From contig DATLSE010000064.1 of the NCBI GenBank assembly GCA_035534295.1, positions 1-20,331 of the forward strand: a stretch of DNA of 20,331 nucleotides. Direction: 5' to 3'. Under the pieces are notes generated by a model. That model was given only the letters and a program-made list of their open reading frames with translations. It had not been told where the DNA came from and made no database searches. Within the stretch, counting starts at the first letter, position 1. The number at the start of each line of letters is the position of its first letter. Below, in pieces: positions 19,837 to 20,331 of this stretch. The translations under genes and the position numbers were made by a program. This DNA is from DATKQJ01 sp035534295. Lineage in GTDB: Bacteria > Chloroflexota > Dormibacteria > Dormibacterales > Dormibacteraceae.

Positions 19837-20331
19837 GTGCGCCTCAAGCCGCGCGGCTCCGCCTCCTGGGTGGCCTGGGACCAGCCCTCGGCGGACCCGC
19901 TCCGGACCGGAGAGGACACTTTGCTCGATGAGGCAGAATTCGTCGCCCTCGACATCGAGACCACAGGTAACACCCCATTCCTGGTGATCGAGATCGGAGC
20001 CGAGCGATTTGCCCTCAAAGGCAGCCTGGAGCTCTTTGACACCCTGGTCCACACCCGGGCGCCGATCAACAGCTACGCCCGCCGCCGACACCTGATAAGT
20101 CGCGGGATGCTCAATGGGGCCCCCCAGTTCGGGGATGCGCGGCGAGCGTTCCTGGAGTTCGCCGACGGCGCCGCCCTGGTCGAGCACAGCCACGATGCCT
20201 TCGACACCTACCTCATCGGCCGGGGCCTTAAGGAACCGCTCGAGCACCCCATGGTGGACACCTCGGCCCTGGCCCGGCTGGTGCTGGAACTGCCGCCCGG
20301 ACAGACACCGGGCCTGGCCCGGGTGGTGGAG
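19837..20331 (+). CDS. DEDDh 3'-5' exonuclease domain protein, N-terminal part (runs off right edge)
   Basis: 165 residues can be read in a frame open to the window end. Exo I motif ALDIETTG carries Asp39 and Glu41, then VIEIGAERF. The Exo II region HDAFDTYLIGRGL carries Asp123, and VDTSALARLVLELPP resembles the segment after Exo II in DnaQ and DinG-type nucleases. It is probably a proofreading-type exonuclease, either alone or as the N-terminal domain of a DinG-like helicase; the missing part would decide. Start GTG 19837 is preferred because codons from there already show GC at 26 of 28 third positions. TTG 19921, five bases after GGAGAGG, is a serious alternative. It begins 11 nt after the phosphotransferase stop. 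Confidence 0.8.
   Translation, partial: MRLKPRGSASWVAWDQPSADPLRTGEDTLLDEAEFVALDIETTGNTPFLVIEIGAERFALKGSLELFDTLVHTRAPINSYARRRHLISRGMLNGAPQFGDARRAFLEFADGAALVEHSHDAFDTYLIGRGLKEPLEHPMVDTSALARLVLELPPGQTPGLARVVE

Noticed and set aside
1..20331. tRNA, rRNA, CRISPR array, insertion sequence or attachment site
   Set aside because: No T-loop-like GGTTCGAATCC segment, no regularly spaced repeats, no transposase-like protein and no rRNA-like stretch were seen by eye.

Overview
The window is high-GC DNA of compact bacterial type. Most of it is ordinary metabolic, transport, respiratory and envelope genes. The split cytochrome b (a b6-like N-terminal half and a subunit-IV-like C-terminal half) beside a Rieske protein points to a Gram-positive-type or Chloroflexota/Dormibacterota-like bacterium rather than a proteobacterium. 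Many start codons lie 6-8 nt after a TAnnnT hexamer and have no Shine-Dalgarno site. This leaderless pattern fits deep-branching terrabacteria. The lineage is an inference and was not tested by any search.

Layout. 1-660: the 5' part of a hipA-type kinase toxin gene and its complete hipB-like antitoxin gene, both on the minus strand, with a candidate autoregulatory inverted repeat at the hipB start. 922-1461: a PfpI/DJ-1 family protein. 1622-1885: decayed remains of a vapBC-type toxin-antitoxin pair. 1961-2746: an SDR oxidoreductase, convergent with a CocE/NonD-type hydrolase (2799-4529, minus) that has a striking cluster of palindromes upstream. 4749-5372: an unrecognised 207-residue protein. 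5535-7055: an Nramp-superfamily transporter with non-canonical metal-site motifs. 7072-8727: a TPP-dependent acetolactate-synthase-like enzyme (minus), divergent from a GAF-PucR regulator (8916-10703). That regulator converges on glutamine synthetase glnA (10814-12238, minus) across a strong shared terminator.

12451-19825 is an envelope or exopolysaccharide block on the plus strand: a membrane processive-type GT2, a DPM1-like GT2, a Wzx-like flippase and a polyprenyl-phosphate sugar-phosphate transferase. Three minus-strand genes (14904-16855) for a Rieske/cytochrome b6-type quinol oxidase interrupt it. Their order of transcription is Rieske, cytochrome b6, subunit IV. At the right edge (19837-20331) a DEDDh exonuclease domain begins and runs out of the window.

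The sugar genes make a coherent pathway: a lipid-linked sugar is primed by the phosphotransferase, extended by glycosyltransferases and flipped by the Wzx-like protein. The Rieske/cyt b genes form one translationally coupled unit. The PucR regulator lies between a TPP enzyme and glnA and may control either one, but nothing proves this. I found no CRISPR array, rRNA, tRNA or intact insertion sequence. I also found no strong case for a wholly new system. The most useful leads are the leaderless-promoter pattern, the operator-like palindromes, the decayed vapBC, the atypical Nramp and the extra-helix subunit IV.
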